Of a stretch of DNA of 33,687 bases, positions 16,119-24,402 are shown in pieces. The position numbers and the translations under genes were made by a program. How positions within the stretch are numbered: position 1 is the first letter of the stretch; each line of letters starts with the position of its first letter. The notes beneath the pieces are model-generated. The model saw nothing but the letters and a program-made list of their open reading frames with translations. It was not told the DNA's origin and did not search any database. This stretch comes from Anaerolineae bacterium. GTDB lineage: Bacteria > Chloroflexota > Anaerolineae > Aggregatilineales > Aggregatilineaceae. Location: assembly GCA_016930015.1 (NCBI GenBank), contig JAFGHR010000069.1, forward strand, positions 1 to 33,687. The letters run 5' to 3'.

Positions 16119-17318
16119 CTACGGCAGCAGCCCGGCGCTGGTGAGCCACTCGGCCAGCGCGCGCGCGGTGAGCGTATGCCCCGCCGGAGTAAAATGACCG
16201 TCGGTCGCGTAATACAGGCGCTCGTCCGCGCGCTTGTCAGCGGCCCGGAACAGGTCCAGCAGGTTCAGCGCCGGGATCGCCTGGTGTTCGAGCAGCGCCA
16301 GCACGGTGTGTGTCGGGCGCTCGCGGTCCAGCGTATCCACATCAAGATCGGGCAGCCGGGCCAGGGTCGCGTCCCAATCTGTGTCATACACCTGGCGGCG
16401 GTCGGGAATCACAAATACGGCCAGGGCTGCGCCATCCTGCGTGACGGCGGCGTTTAACTCGCTCAGCGCGTGGGCGGTGACGTCCCAGCCCGCCTGCCAG
16501 ACGGCATCCGGTGGCAGGTATACACCCATTGGCACACGCAGCGCCCGCTCGGTGATCGCGCCGGGATCACCAACTTCGACGCGGTCGGGCTGGCCGGTGC
16601 CGCCGAACGCATCCGATACCGTGCTGGCGAGATAACTGTTGTGGCGCAGCCAGCTTAAAACGCGCCGCCGGGTCGCCATACCGGGCTGGTGGAGTGTGCC
16701 GTCCGGCTCAAAATAGGGAAAATCCACGCTGTCTACTGCGTTCCAGGCTTTGATCAGCGGGGCGTGATTATCCACAACGTCGTTTCCAACGTAAAAACCC
16801 ACCAGCACCAGGTCGGGATCGTAACGGTCGCCTTCATTGGTGTAATACAGGTACTCCTGCGTGGTGCCCAGCCCAAACTGCCCGGCATTGATCACTTCAT
16901 ACACGGTATCACCGGGTGCATTGTCGTTAAGCTGCTGTTCAAGCTGGCGTGCAAAATTTTGTTCGACAGGCACTTCACGCGCCTGGGCATACGAATCCGA
17001 CAGGATCAAAATGCGGAACACGCCGTCCGGCTTGCTCAGGGTGTGCTCAACGTCATGTAGGCCCCGGCTGTTGGTTTTGACCGTATTTTCGAACTCGCCG
17101 CTTTTACTCACATAAACGTATTCGGTATCGGGCCACAGTTCATAGCCGATCCGGTCATTAACGTCCTGTGCCCAGCGCGGCAGCGGCTCGAAGCCCAGCG
17201 CCACCCGCCCGGCGATCTCGACCAGGATCAGGGCAAACACCAATCCGAAGCCCAGCGCGATCAGGCGTCCCAGACAGCTTATTGGGCGTGAAACGGTTTG
17301 TTCAGCGGATTGGTTCAT
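16119..17318 (-). CDS. Membrane-anchored SGNH/GDSL hydrolase family protein
   Basis: A 399-residue protein with one N-terminal transmembrane helix (about 17-40) and an extracytoplasmic SGNH domain. Block I reads ILILSDSYAQA with Ser109 as the likely nucleophile (Ser replaces the Gly of GDS); block III is YVGND with Asn169; block V is TDGHFTPAGH with Asp373 and His375. Such proteins include O-acetylesterases and O-acetyltransferases acting on exopolysaccharides, so a role in adding or removing acyl groups on the glycan is likely but not shown. The ATG overlaps the TGA of the preceding glycosyltransferase by four bases (ATGA), indicating coupled translation. Confidence 0.82.
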   Translation of the reverse strand: MNQSAEQTVSRPISCLGRLIALGFGLVFALILVEIAGRVALGFEPLPRWAQDVNDRIGYELWPDTEYVYVSKSGEFENTVKTNSRGLHDVEHTLSKPDGVFRILILSDSYAQAREVPVEQNFARQLEQQLNDNAPGDTVYEVINAGQFGLGTTQEYLYYTNEGDRYDPDLVLVGFYVGNDVVDNHAPLIKAWNAVDSVDFPYFEPDGTLHQPGMATRRRVLSWLRHNSYLASTVSDAFGGTGQPDRVEVGDPGAITERALRVPMGVYLPPDAVWQAGWDVTAHALSELNAAVTQDGAALAVFVIPDRRQVYDTDWDATLARLPDLDVDTLDRERPTHTVLALLEHQAIPALNLLDLFRAADKRADERLYYATDGHFTPAGHTLTARALAEWLTSAGLLP

Positions 17319-18574
17319 TTTTTGACTTTCCGCCGGGCAATCGCCCGCTCATACACGGCCAGCATATTGTCCACCTGGCGCTGAAGCGTGAACTGCTGCC
17401 GGATGCGTGCCTGACCGGCCAACGCCATGCGTGACCGCAGATCATCATCGGTCAGCAGGCGGGTCAGGCGGTCGGCCAGGGCGTTGATATCATACGGGTT
17501 GACGACAAACCCGGTTTCGCCATCAGTGACGATCTCGCGCCCGCCGCCAAAACAGGTCGTGACCGGCGGCGCACCCGCCGCCATGCCTTCCAGATTCACC
17601 GTGGGCAGCGAGTCAAAACAGATCGACGGCGACACCACCGTATCGGCCAGCCGGTACGCGGCGGCAAGTTCGGCATCGGCCAGCCAGCCGCCAAGCACTA
17701 CGTGTTCCGCCAGGTCGCGGTGAGCGTCCAACATGTGATCGGTGTAACCGCCTGGACGCGCCAGCACCAGCAGCGTAACGTTAGGCACCTGCTGTTTGAC
17801 CTGTCGCAGCGCGGCCAATAACTGCCGGTCGCCTTTGTGTTCGGTCAGCCGCCCGCCAAACAGAATCACGCGCCGCTCGTTGAGCTTATAACGCCGGCGC
17901 AGCATGTCGATGAGTGTGGGCGGCACATCAAAAATCGCCGGGTCGATGCCGTTGTGAACCACCTCGAACGCGTGCAGCCGGTTAGCAGCAAGCGCCTGTT
18001 TCAGCGCGTCACTGACGGCTACCCGCGCATGCGTGTAATAATGCATCGTATGCTGGATCGACAGGTTGCGGGCCGGATTCCAGCGAAGGCGCATTTGGCG
18101 CTGATTGTAGCCGAACGGCAGGCGGTAATTCCAGCCGTCACACTGGCCGGGCCGGGCCGGATCGATGAAGTGGGTGAGCTTGGCATACGCAAACGGCATG
18201 ACATCATGTGATGTAAACACCGTCGCGGCACCGGCATCACGCGCTAAAACAATGCTGTGGTAGCTCAGGTGAACGTGGACATTGTGCATGTTCACCACGT
18301 CGGGCTGTAGTTCCTTCAAAAGCCGCCCCAACGGCCTGATGATTTGTGGATTAAACAGGCCAAACCACGCGGTCCAGCGTTCGGCGTACTTTGAATGCAG
18401 CATGTGCACGGATATACCGTGGCGGATTTCGACCTGTGACGGGCCGCACGTTGTGGTGATAAATGTTACACGATGCCCTGCCGCGCTCAACCCAAGGCCC
18501 AACTGCCACGCGATTTTACCGGCACCGCCGGGGCTGTCGGGAGGGAGGGAGTCGCTCAAAATCGTAACATGCAT
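17315..18574 (-). CDS. GT4 family glycosyltransferase (glycan locus GT 6)
   Basis: A 419-residue GT-B glycosyltransferase. The N-terminus MHVTILSDSLPPDSPGGAGKIAWQLGLGLSAAGHRV has the glycine-rich acceptor-domain loop, PDVVNMHNVHVH marks the first domain core, and FEVVHNGIDPAIF and ILFGGRLTEHKGDRQLL (about 238-253) start the donor domain. The usual E-x7-E is present as D-x7-E (Asp321, Glu329) in FDSLPTVNLEGMAAGAPPV. GT4 enzymes use a nucleotide sugar with retention of configuration; the sugar cannot be told from sequence. It starts 65 nt after the previous gene in the operon and overlaps the SGNH gene by ATGA. Confidence 0.88.
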   Translation of the reverse strand: MHVTILSDSLPPDSPGGAGKIAWQLGLGLSAAGHRVTFITTTCGPSQVEIRHGISVHMLHSKYAERWTAWFGLFNPQIIRPLGRLLKELQPDVVNMHNVHVHLSYHSIVLARDAGAATVFTSHDVMPFAYAKLTHFIDPARPGQCDGWNYRLPFGYNQRQMRLRWNPARNLSIQHTMHYYTHARVAVSDALKQALAANRLHAFEVVHNGIDPAIFDVPPTLIDMLRRRYKLNERRVILFGGRLTEHKGDRQLLAALRQVKQQVPNVTLLVLARPGGYTDHMLDAHRDLAEHVVLGGWLADAELAAAYRLADTVVSPSICFDSLPTVNLEGMAAGAPPVTTCFGGGREIVTDGETGFVVNPYDINALADRLTRLLTDDDLRSRMALAGQARIRQQFTLQRQVDNMLAVYERAIARRKVKK

Positions 18575-18639
18575 GGGGCTCGTTCTCTACACTGGTTGTT
18601 GTACACAGCGTTCAAGGATAACACAAGCCAGGGCTTATG

Positions 18640-19740
18640 TCAGGCTAAAATCTGTTCGTAGACGCGGCGTACCTGTGCGGCCACCACTGACCAGTCCTGC
18701 TGGCGCGCGTGTTTTTGCCCGGCGCGGCCTAACCGTTCACGTAAGGGATCATCGGTCAGCACGCGTGTGATCGCGTCGGCGAGCGCATCAACGTCATGCT
18801 GAGGCACCAGCAAACCGGTTTTATCCGCGACAACGGCTTCTTCGATGCCGCTGCCGGTCGTGCCGATCACGGGCAGGCCGGACGCGCTCGCTTCGAGGAA
18901 AACCAGCCCGAACCCTTCAAATTTGCCGCCTACGTTTAGCGACGGCAGCGCGAATACGTCCGCGTGCCGGTACCAGCCGAGCAGATCGGTTTCCGGAATC
19001 TGGCCGGGCAGGTGCACGCTGCCGGACAGGCCCAGATCGGTGATCTGCTGGCGCACCTGGGCCAGGTAGGCGGCGTCGTCCTGCCGCCCGGTGATAACAA
19101 GCTGCACGTCCGGCACATGCTCGCGCACCTGCGCCAGCGCCGCGATCAAAACATGGGTGCCCTTACGCGCCTTTATGCCGCCCGACGCCAGCACGATAGG
19201 GCCGCGTTTGGCCGGGGCGGGGACGTCTTGCTGAAACCGGGCGACATGTACACCGTTGCGGATCACGGTGAGGTTGGCATCCGGCAGCGCGGCGCGTACC
19301 TGGGCGGCGGTGTAATCACTGACGGCGATCAGGTGCGCCCACCGGTAAGCGCGGCGGTACAGGCGCCCAACGATCCGGCGCTGCGCGGTTTGCGGCACAT
19401 ACGTACCGTGCGCGGTCACGATCAGCGGGCGTGATCCAGCCGCCAGCGCTGCCAGCGGGGTATACGGCTCCGCGACGACGTGCACGATATCACAGCCGGT
19501 CAGGGCGCGGCGCACGTCTCCAAGCGAAGCCAGAGAGCGCAGCAAAAATCCGCGCGGCGGCGGGACCAGTCGCGGCAGCACGGGCTGTGAAGTGATATCG
19601 GTGGGCGTGGAGTCTGCGCCACGCTGGGTGAGCACGGTAACGCTGATATCCTGGTCTATCAGCGCGTGCGCCAGATCAAACGCGTAACGTGCCCAGCCGT
19701 AGGACGGGTCGAAGTCAGGGGTCAATAACGCGACACGCAT
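18640..19740 (-). CDS. GT4 family glycosyltransferase (glycan locus GT 5)
   Basis: A 366-residue GT-B enzyme. It begins MRVALLTPDFDPSYGWARYAFDLAHALIDQ, has CDIVHVVAEPYTPLAALAA and LIVTAHGTYVP in the first domain, then LTVIRNGVHVARF and the donor domain with GIKARKGTHVLIAAL. The catalytic-region motif E-x7-E is complete (Glu275 and Glu283) within FEGFGLVFLEASASGLPVIG. The ATG shares one base with the TGA of the preceding gene (TGATG at 19742-19738). Sugar donor and acceptor are unknown. A 65-bp gap separates it from the next GT; the only structure seen there is a five-bp palindrome, and no clear promoter. Confidence 0.9.
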   Translation of the reverse strand: MRVALLTPDFDPSYGWARYAFDLAHALIDQDISVTVLTQRGADSTPTDITSQPVLPRLVPPPRGFLLRSLASLGDVRRALTGCDIVHVVAEPYTPLAALAAGSRPLIVTAHGTYVPQTAQRRIVGRLYRRAYRWAHLIAVSDYTAAQVRAALPDANLTVIRNGVHVARFQQDVPAPAKRGPIVLASGGIKARKGTHVLIAALAQVREHVPDVQLVITGRQDDAAYLAQVRQQITDLGLSGSVHLPGQIPETDLLGWYRHADVFALPSLNVGGKFEGFGLVFLEASASGLPVIGTTGSGIEEAVVADKTGLLVPQHDVDALADAITRVLTDDPLRERLGRAGQKHARQQDWSVVAAQVRRVYEQILA

Positions 19741-20927
19741 CAGCCGTTTGCCTCGATGAAATCACGAATCCGCCGGGCGCGCGCGGCCCAGGCGTAATGC
19801 TGGACGTCGGCCCGCGCCCGTGCGCCGAGACGGTCCACCAGCGCGGGATCACGTGCCAACTGCCGGATCGCAGCCGCAAACGCGGTGATATCGCCCGGCG
19901 GGGCCAGCAGCGCCGATTCACCATCGCGCACCACTTCCGCCGTACCGGGCAGATCGGAGGCCACGACCGCGCATCCGGCGGCCATGTATTCAAATAACTT
20001 GATTGCCGACGCGTAATACGCAAAATGTTCGGTCCAGGGCAGCGGCATCGCGCCCGCATCCATCGCCGCCATAAAACGCGGTACATCATCCGGCGGCACC
20101 TGCCCGACCGCGTGCAGGTGATCGGCGGGCAGTCCACACGCGGCCCACTGCTGCCGCACCTGTGTAATATCCTCGTCCGGCCCGCCGACCAGCAGCAGGT
20201 GCACAGATGGCACTTTTGCGGCGGCAACAGCACCAACGAGCGTATCCAGCCCTTTTGACATGTGCATCGTGTGCAGCCGCCCCACGTAACCGATCACAAA
20301 CGCTTCTGCCGGAATATTCAGCGCGGCGCGTGTCTCACGTTTGGATGGCAGATTCTCAAAACGAGCCAGCCGCACGCCGTCATGTTCCACCTGCACGCGG
20401 GACGCGCCCAGGCCGCGCAGACGATCCGCCAGGTGGCCGGTCACGGGGATGACCAGCGCCCGCCGCACTAAAAACCGCTGCAAGCGCCGTCCCAGGCGCG
20501 AATGGTGCACCTGGTGGACTTCGTAAACGAGCGGCGTCCGGGGCCGGGCCAGTCGCAGCAGCAGCCCGATGAACAGGTCACGCGTGTAAAATACGTTCGC
20601 ACGGCGCGGCAGCAGCCACGCCCACAAGACCAGCAGGTAGGTGAACGTCTGGATCAAAAACGTGACCGGCTGCATGCGCGGCGACGACAGGCTGATCAGG
20701 TCCAGGCAGGGCAGGCTAAAAAAGCCGAATACACGCCCTACGCCGTAGTATGTCCATAGGTTGGGGATCGCGCGCATGGCCGGGGTGTTGGTGCGCCGGG
20801 ATGTGACCAGCGTCACGTCATAACCCGCTGTGACAAACGCTTCGCACATCTGCACAATTTGCAGGCCGTGCGCTTTTTCGGTTGGCAGGCGGTTGTTCGC
20901 CACGTAGATCAGGCGCGGCTGGCTCAT
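19740..20927 (-). CDS. GT4-like glycosyltransferase (glycan locus GT 4)
   Basis: A 395-residue GT-B protein beginning MSQPRLIYVANNRLPTEKAHGLQIVQMCEAF, with a central hydrophobic stretch (about 86-106) that may attach it to the membrane, LVYEVHQVHHSRLGRRLQ, and GYVGRLHTMHMSKGLDTLV (224-242) at the donor domain. The C-terminal signature is SAIKLFEYMAAGCAVVASDLPG (about 307-328), the variant in which only the second glutamate of E-x7-E is kept, as in many wall and capsule GT4 enzymes. It overlaps the preceding gene by four bases (ATGA) and the following one by one base. Confidence 0.88.
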   Translation of the reverse strand: MSQPRLIYVANNRLPTEKAHGLQIVQMCEAFVTAGYDVTLVTSRRTNTPAMRAIPNLWTYYGVGRVFGFFSLPCLDLISLSSPRMQPVTFLIQTFTYLLVLWAWLLPRRANVFYTRDLFIGLLLRLARPRTPLVYEVHQVHHSRLGRRLQRFLVRRALVIPVTGHLADRLRGLGASRVQVEHDGVRLARFENLPSKRETRAALNIPAEAFVIGYVGRLHTMHMSKGLDTLVGAVAAAKVPSVHLLLVGGPDEDITQVRQQWAACGLPADHLHAVGQVPPDDVPRFMAAMDAGAMPLPWTEHFAYYASAIKLFEYMAAGCAVVASDLPGTAEVVRDGESALLAPPGDITAFAAAIRQLARDPALVDRLGARARADVQHYAWAARARRIRDFIEANG

Positions 20928-21997
20928 GCGTGGGTATGGTTCTCCATCAAGGCCACGATGCGCCCCATCAGGTCATCCAGGCTGTGATGGGCAGCGGCCC
21001 GAACGCGCAGGTCAGCGCCCATTGCGGCGCGTTCCGCCGGGGTACGGTGCAGCAGGGCCGCGATCTGGGCGGCGATGGCGTCGGCATCTTCGGGATCAGG
21101 CACGCGCAGCGCGTCCCGGTGGTCGCCCAGCAGATCGTCAAACGCGGGAATGGCGATGATGGGCGGTGTCTCGGTGAGCATGGCCTCCAACACGGCCTTG
21201 TCAAATGATCCGGCAGGTGTCAGGTTCACGGTGAGTGACGCCCGGCGGTACAGCAGCGCGAGTTCGGTGGGGGGCAGCGCACCCATAAACGCAAAGCGTT
21301 CGTCATCCAACCCCAGGTCGTCGCGCTGGCGCAGCAGCGACTGGTAATAGTCACCGTCGCCGGGCCGGATCATGGTCCCGGCCACGCCAAAGCGCACCGG
21401 CGGATCGCCGTATTTATCACGCAGCAGCGCGGCGGCGTCGAGCAAGACGTGGTGGTTTTTGATCGGTGACAGGCGGGCCACGGACAACACCAGTGGCGGA
21501 TCGTCGGGCGGTGAATCGCCGGGCGAAAAGCGGTGTGTATCGATGCCGTGCCCCATCGCGTGCACCTTGGGGCTGTCGATCGCAAAACTGCTGCGCGTAG
21601 CCGTCGTGACCCAACGCGCCGCCGCCAGCGCCATCCGGATTTCGGCGCTGTTCTGGCGGTGCGTGAACCATAACATCTGAGGTTTGCCGTATAACTTAGC
21701 ATATGGTGCGGCCATCCAGGTGTAACGCGGTGTCATGTGGCTGAAGATCACGTCTACGTCACGAATCACGCGCCCGATGGCGCGGTAAAACGCGAGCGCT
21801 TCGCGCAGGCGGCTGCGGCTGCGTTCTTTGCCCATCGACTGCACGGTGACGTTATCCGGCAGATCAGCCTGGCCCTGTTCCAGCGTGAGCACTTCCACCC
21901 GTTCGACCCGTGCGGCCAGCGCGCGAATCCAGTCCACGGTGAAGCCGCGCAGCCATTCGCGCTCGTCGACCAGTTGCACGATCATCAACACCCGCAT
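20924..21997 (-). CDS. GT4-like glycosyltransferase with atypical donor motif (GT 3)
   Basis: A 357-residue GT-B protein. MRVLMIVQLVDEREWLRGFTVDWIRALAAR opens the first domain; LVLSVARLSPIKNHHVLLDAA (about 169-189) and RFGVAGTMIRPGDGDYY belong to the donor domain. The region that normally holds E-x7-E reads PAGSFDKAVLEAMLTETPPI (261-280): Glu271 remains but no acidic residue is eight positions earlier. I chose the ATG at 21997, with AAGGAG (22009-22014) 11 nt upstream; a GTG at 22009 overlaps both that Shine-Dalgarno and the previous stop. The gene lies 8 nt after its upstream neighbour. Confidence 0.85.
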   Translation of the reverse strand: MRVLMIVQLVDEREWLRGFTVDWIRALAARVERVEVLTLEQGQADLPDNVTVQSMGKERSRSRLREALAFYRAIGRVIRDVDVIFSHMTPRYTWMAAPYAKLYGKPQMLWFTHRQNSAEIRMALAAARWVTTATRSSFAIDSPKVHAMGHGIDTHRFSPGDSPPDDPPLVLSVARLSPIKNHHVLLDAAALLRDKYGDPPVRFGVAGTMIRPGDGDYYQSLLRQRDDLGLDDERFAFMGALPPTELALLYRRASLTVNLTPAGSFDKAVLEAMLTETPPIIAIPAFDDLLGDHRDALRVPDPEDADAIAAQIAALLHRTPAERAAMGADLRVRAAAHHSLDDLMGRIVALMENHTHA

Positions 21998-22005
21998 GTT
22001 ATCCG

Positions 22006-23133
22006 TCACTCCTTCAAACGCCGGATCAAGTCGTGATAGCCCTGGGCGTACCGGTCGATGATACGCCCGGCTTCAAACCCTTGCACGGCCTCGCGTCCCT
22101 GGTTAGCCACACGCTGGCGCAGCGCTTCATCATCCAGCAGTTGCCGGATGTTACCCGCCAGTTCGTCAGCCCGCCAGTGAAATACCAGCATGTTCGCGCC
22201 GTGATGCATCAATTCGGCCATCACACCGACCGGCGTTGTGATCACCGGCACGCCGCATGCCATCGCCTCGATCGTCACGCGCGGGCCGCCTTCCGCCGTG
22301 GAGGCGCACACCAGCATCCCAGCCTGATTATACAACCTGGCGACGTCGGCAGCGCTGTCCTGGCGTGGGAAAAAGGTCACATGCTGGTTCAGGTTCAGCG
22401 CGTGGATGCGTTTTTCCAGCCGGGAGCGCAGCGGGCCGCGTCCCAGAATGCCCAGGGTGACGCCGGGGTGCGTGGCGCGAACCTGCGCGACAGCATCCAG
22501 AATGGTGAACAGGCCCTTGTTCGGGGCCAGCCGCCCCACAAACAACACGGCGCAGCGGCGCAGCTCGCCCGGCATGGGACGGAACACCTCAAAATCCAGG
22601 TAGAGCGAGGGCAGCACCAGGATGTTGTCTTCCGGCACGCCCAGCCGCCGCAGCAGCGCGGGCATTTCTACGGCGTTCACCACGCGGATCGCAGCCGCCC
22701 GGCGCCACACGTCCCGAATATACCGGAAAGCCAGCGCGCGATACACTCGCTCACGCAGAGTCACGGCGCGGGGATAACCTTCGACGTGGTGAATCTCGCT
22801 GACGAACGGCACACCCGTGCCGCGTACCAGCCGCCGCGCGCCGCGCCCATTATAAAACAGGCCGAAGTCATGACTCACCACCAGCGCGTAGTCACGCTCG
22901 GCAAACAGCGACCGCCCGCGCTGCACGATAAAACGTGATTGAAACAGCTTGTGCCAGGGTGAAGGATGGACCACCACATTATCGTGCAGGACTCGCGGCG
23001 CGGTTCCCGGCGCATGTGGACAAATCACGTCCACGCGGTCCCAGTGTGTCGAAAACCGCCTGAGCATCTGCGAAAATGTGCTGTCCTGGCCCTGCGCGGC
23101 GGACGAGTCGCCGCTTAACATCAGCAGATTCAC
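22006..23133 (-). CDS. GT4 family glycosyltransferase (glycan locus GT 2)
   Basis: A 375-residue GT-B enzyme. The N-terminus MNLLMLSGDSSAAQGQDSTFSQMLRRFSTHWDRVDVICPH is followed by YALVVSHDFGLFYNGRGARRL and FVSEIHHVEGYPRAV. The donor domain begins CAVLFVGRLAPNKGLFTILDAV (194-215), and the motif E-x7-E is intact at Glu281 and Glu289 in AEGGPRVTIEAMACGVPVITTPVG. The start is GTG and overlaps the TGA of the preceding gene by four bases (GTGA), so it probably depends on re-initiation. Donor sugar unknown. Confidence 0.9.
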   Translation of the reverse strand: MNLLMLSGDSSAAQGQDSTFSQMLRRFSTHWDRVDVICPHAPGTAPRVLHDNVVVHPSPWHKLFQSRFIVQRGRSLFAERDYALVVSHDFGLFYNGRGARRLVRGTGVPFVSEIHHVEGYPRAVTLRERVYRALAFRYIRDVWRRAAAIRVVNAVEMPALLRRLGVPEDNILVLPSLYLDFEVFRPMPGELRRCAVLFVGRLAPNKGLFTILDAVAQVRATHPGVTLGILGRGPLRSRLEKRIHALNLNQHVTFFPRQDSAADVARLYNQAGMLVCASTAEGGPRVTIEAMACGVPVITTPVGVMAELMHHGANMLVFHWRADELAGNIRQLLDDEALRQRVANQGREAVQGFEAGRIIDRYAQGYHDLIRRLKE

Positions 23134-24272
23134 TGCGTGCGGCCTTCCGCGGCTGCTTCCAGTGCCGCGACCGTGGTTTTGACCAGCGTATTCCAGCGGA
23201 AATGGGACGGGATTTGGGGCGCAAGCGCCGCCAGCCGTGTACGTGTATCCCCGGTAATCGCGTGCCGCAGCGTTTCGACCAGCGCGTCGGGATCGGCGTA
23301 TGGCACCAGCAGCCCGTTATGATCGTGGCGCACCACTTCGGGATTGCCGCCTTTATCGCTGGCAATGACCGGTGTCCCGGCTCGTAATGATTCTAACAGC
23401 GTATGTGACAGCCCTTCGTAGCCGGAATACAACACCGTGTAATCGACGGCGCGGAAATACAGCGCCAGTCTGTCACGCGGCACGTCTCCCAGGAACATTA
23501 CGCGGCTGGTCACACCTTTGGCCGCCGCGATCTGTTGCAGCCGGTCGTTATCCGGCCCATTGCCTGCAACCAGCAGGCGCACCTCCGGCACATAGGCTAC
23601 GGCCTGAAGCAGGTGATCGATCCCCTTCCAGGGCACCAGCCGCGCCGCTGTCAACAGCAGCGGGCCGTCGGGCAGATTCAACCGGCGGCGGGCGTCGATT
23701 GAGTTGATAGTGCTGGCCGCAGTATGCGGCATCAGCGCGTTGTAGATCACCTGGACCCGGTCCGGCGCAGCGCCCCAGCCGATCACCATATCGCGCAAAT
23801 ACTGGCTGGGCGCGATGACGCGATCCATGCGCTGGACTTCGCGCGCACGCTGCGCTTTGAGCAGTTCCACGCGCCGGTCATAACGCCGGGTTTGGAATAC
23901 GTCGATATCTTCGGTGGGCATTATCCAGCCCTTGTTAACAGCGCGCTCCCACGCCAGGTCACCGACCACCTTGAGCACGCGCGGTTTGCGCTGCGCTCCG
24001 ATCAGGGGCAGGCCCAGGCTGTTGATAAACACCAGGTCGGCCCGCCGGATGTCGGGCCAGGCGGCCTGCGCGTAGTGCGCCATCCGGACCGGCAGCGCCC
24101 GGCGCGGGATACGTTTGACAGGATAGGGGTACTCATTGGCCGGTGCATCACCAAAAGTCAGCACGCGCACATCATGCCCGCGTGCCTGGACTTCCGGCAG
24201 CAGGTGGTAGAGATAGGTAGCGGGACCGCCGGATTCGGGGTGGAAAATTCCAGAAGCAATAAAAATACGCAT
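23130..24272 (-). CDS. GT4 family glycosyltransferase, first of the GT series (GT 1)
   Basis: A 380-residue GT-B enzyme: MRIFIASGIFHPESGGPATYLYHLLPEVQARGHDVRVLTFGD carries the glycine-rich acceptor-side loop, KVVGDLAWERAVNKGW follows, then RVIAPSQYLRDMVIGWG and LLLTAARLVPWKGIDHLLQAV at the donor domain. The motif E-x7-E is complete (Glu286, Glu294) in YEGLSHTLLESLRAGTPVIASDKGG. This resembles LPS/teichoic-type GT4 enzymes; the sugar is unknown. I prefer the ATG at 24272, which matches the family start; an ATG three codons earlier (24281) is possible. A TATAAT box at 24313-24318 lies about 40 nt upstream, so the GT series may have its own promoter. Confidence 0.9.
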   Translation of the reverse strand: MRIFIASGIFHPESGGPATYLYHLLPEVQARGHDVRVLTFGDAPANEYPYPVKRIPRRALPVRMAHYAQAAWPDIRRADLVFINSLGLPLIGAQRKPRVLKVVGDLAWERAVNKGWIMPTEDIDVFQTRRYDRRVELLKAQRAREVQRMDRVIAPSQYLRDMVIGWGAAPDRVQVIYNALMPHTAASTINSIDARRRLNLPDGPLLLTAARLVPWKGIDHLLQAVAYVPEVRLLVAGNGPDNDRLQQIAAAKGVTSRVMFLGDVPRDRLALYFRAVDYTVLYSGYEGLSHTLLESLRAGTPVIASDKGGNPEVVRHDHNGLLVPYADPDALVETLRHAITGDTRTRLAALAPQIPSHFRWNTLVKTTVAALEAAAEGRTQ

Positions 24273-24312
24273 GGCACACATTTCTCAATCGGTTAAAGGC
24301 ATTATTCACAAA

Positions 24313-24318
24313 ATTATA
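24313..24318 (-). promoter_or_regulatory. Perfect -10 box (TATAAT) before the GT series
   Basis: On the minus strand TATAAT occupies 24318-24313, about 40 nt before the first GT start, directly preceded by CCCTG. No good -35 hexamer is seen at 16-18 bp. It lies downstream of the palindrome that ends the dehydrogenase gene, a sensible place for an internal promoter. Confidence 0.45.
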
Positions 24319-24382
24319 CAGGGACATGCCATCGGCGGCGTACCCCTGCGACCTACCCAAAAATCACGGCGCAGCGAATGCG

Positions 24383-24402
24383 CGTGGGTTTATAAACCCA
24401 CG
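24383..24402. repeat. Perfect 20-bp palindrome over the dehydrogenase stop codon
   Basis: CGTGGGTTTA and its reverse complement TAAACCCACG meet without a spacer, so the DNA is an uninterrupted palindrome; as RNA it would fold with a tiny loop after opening the central pairs. It contains the TAA of the nucleotide-sugar dehydrogenase gene (24390-24392, minus strand). About 20 nt further on the minus strand lies TTTTT. It could slow or end transcription, or bind a dimeric protein. Confidence 0.6.
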
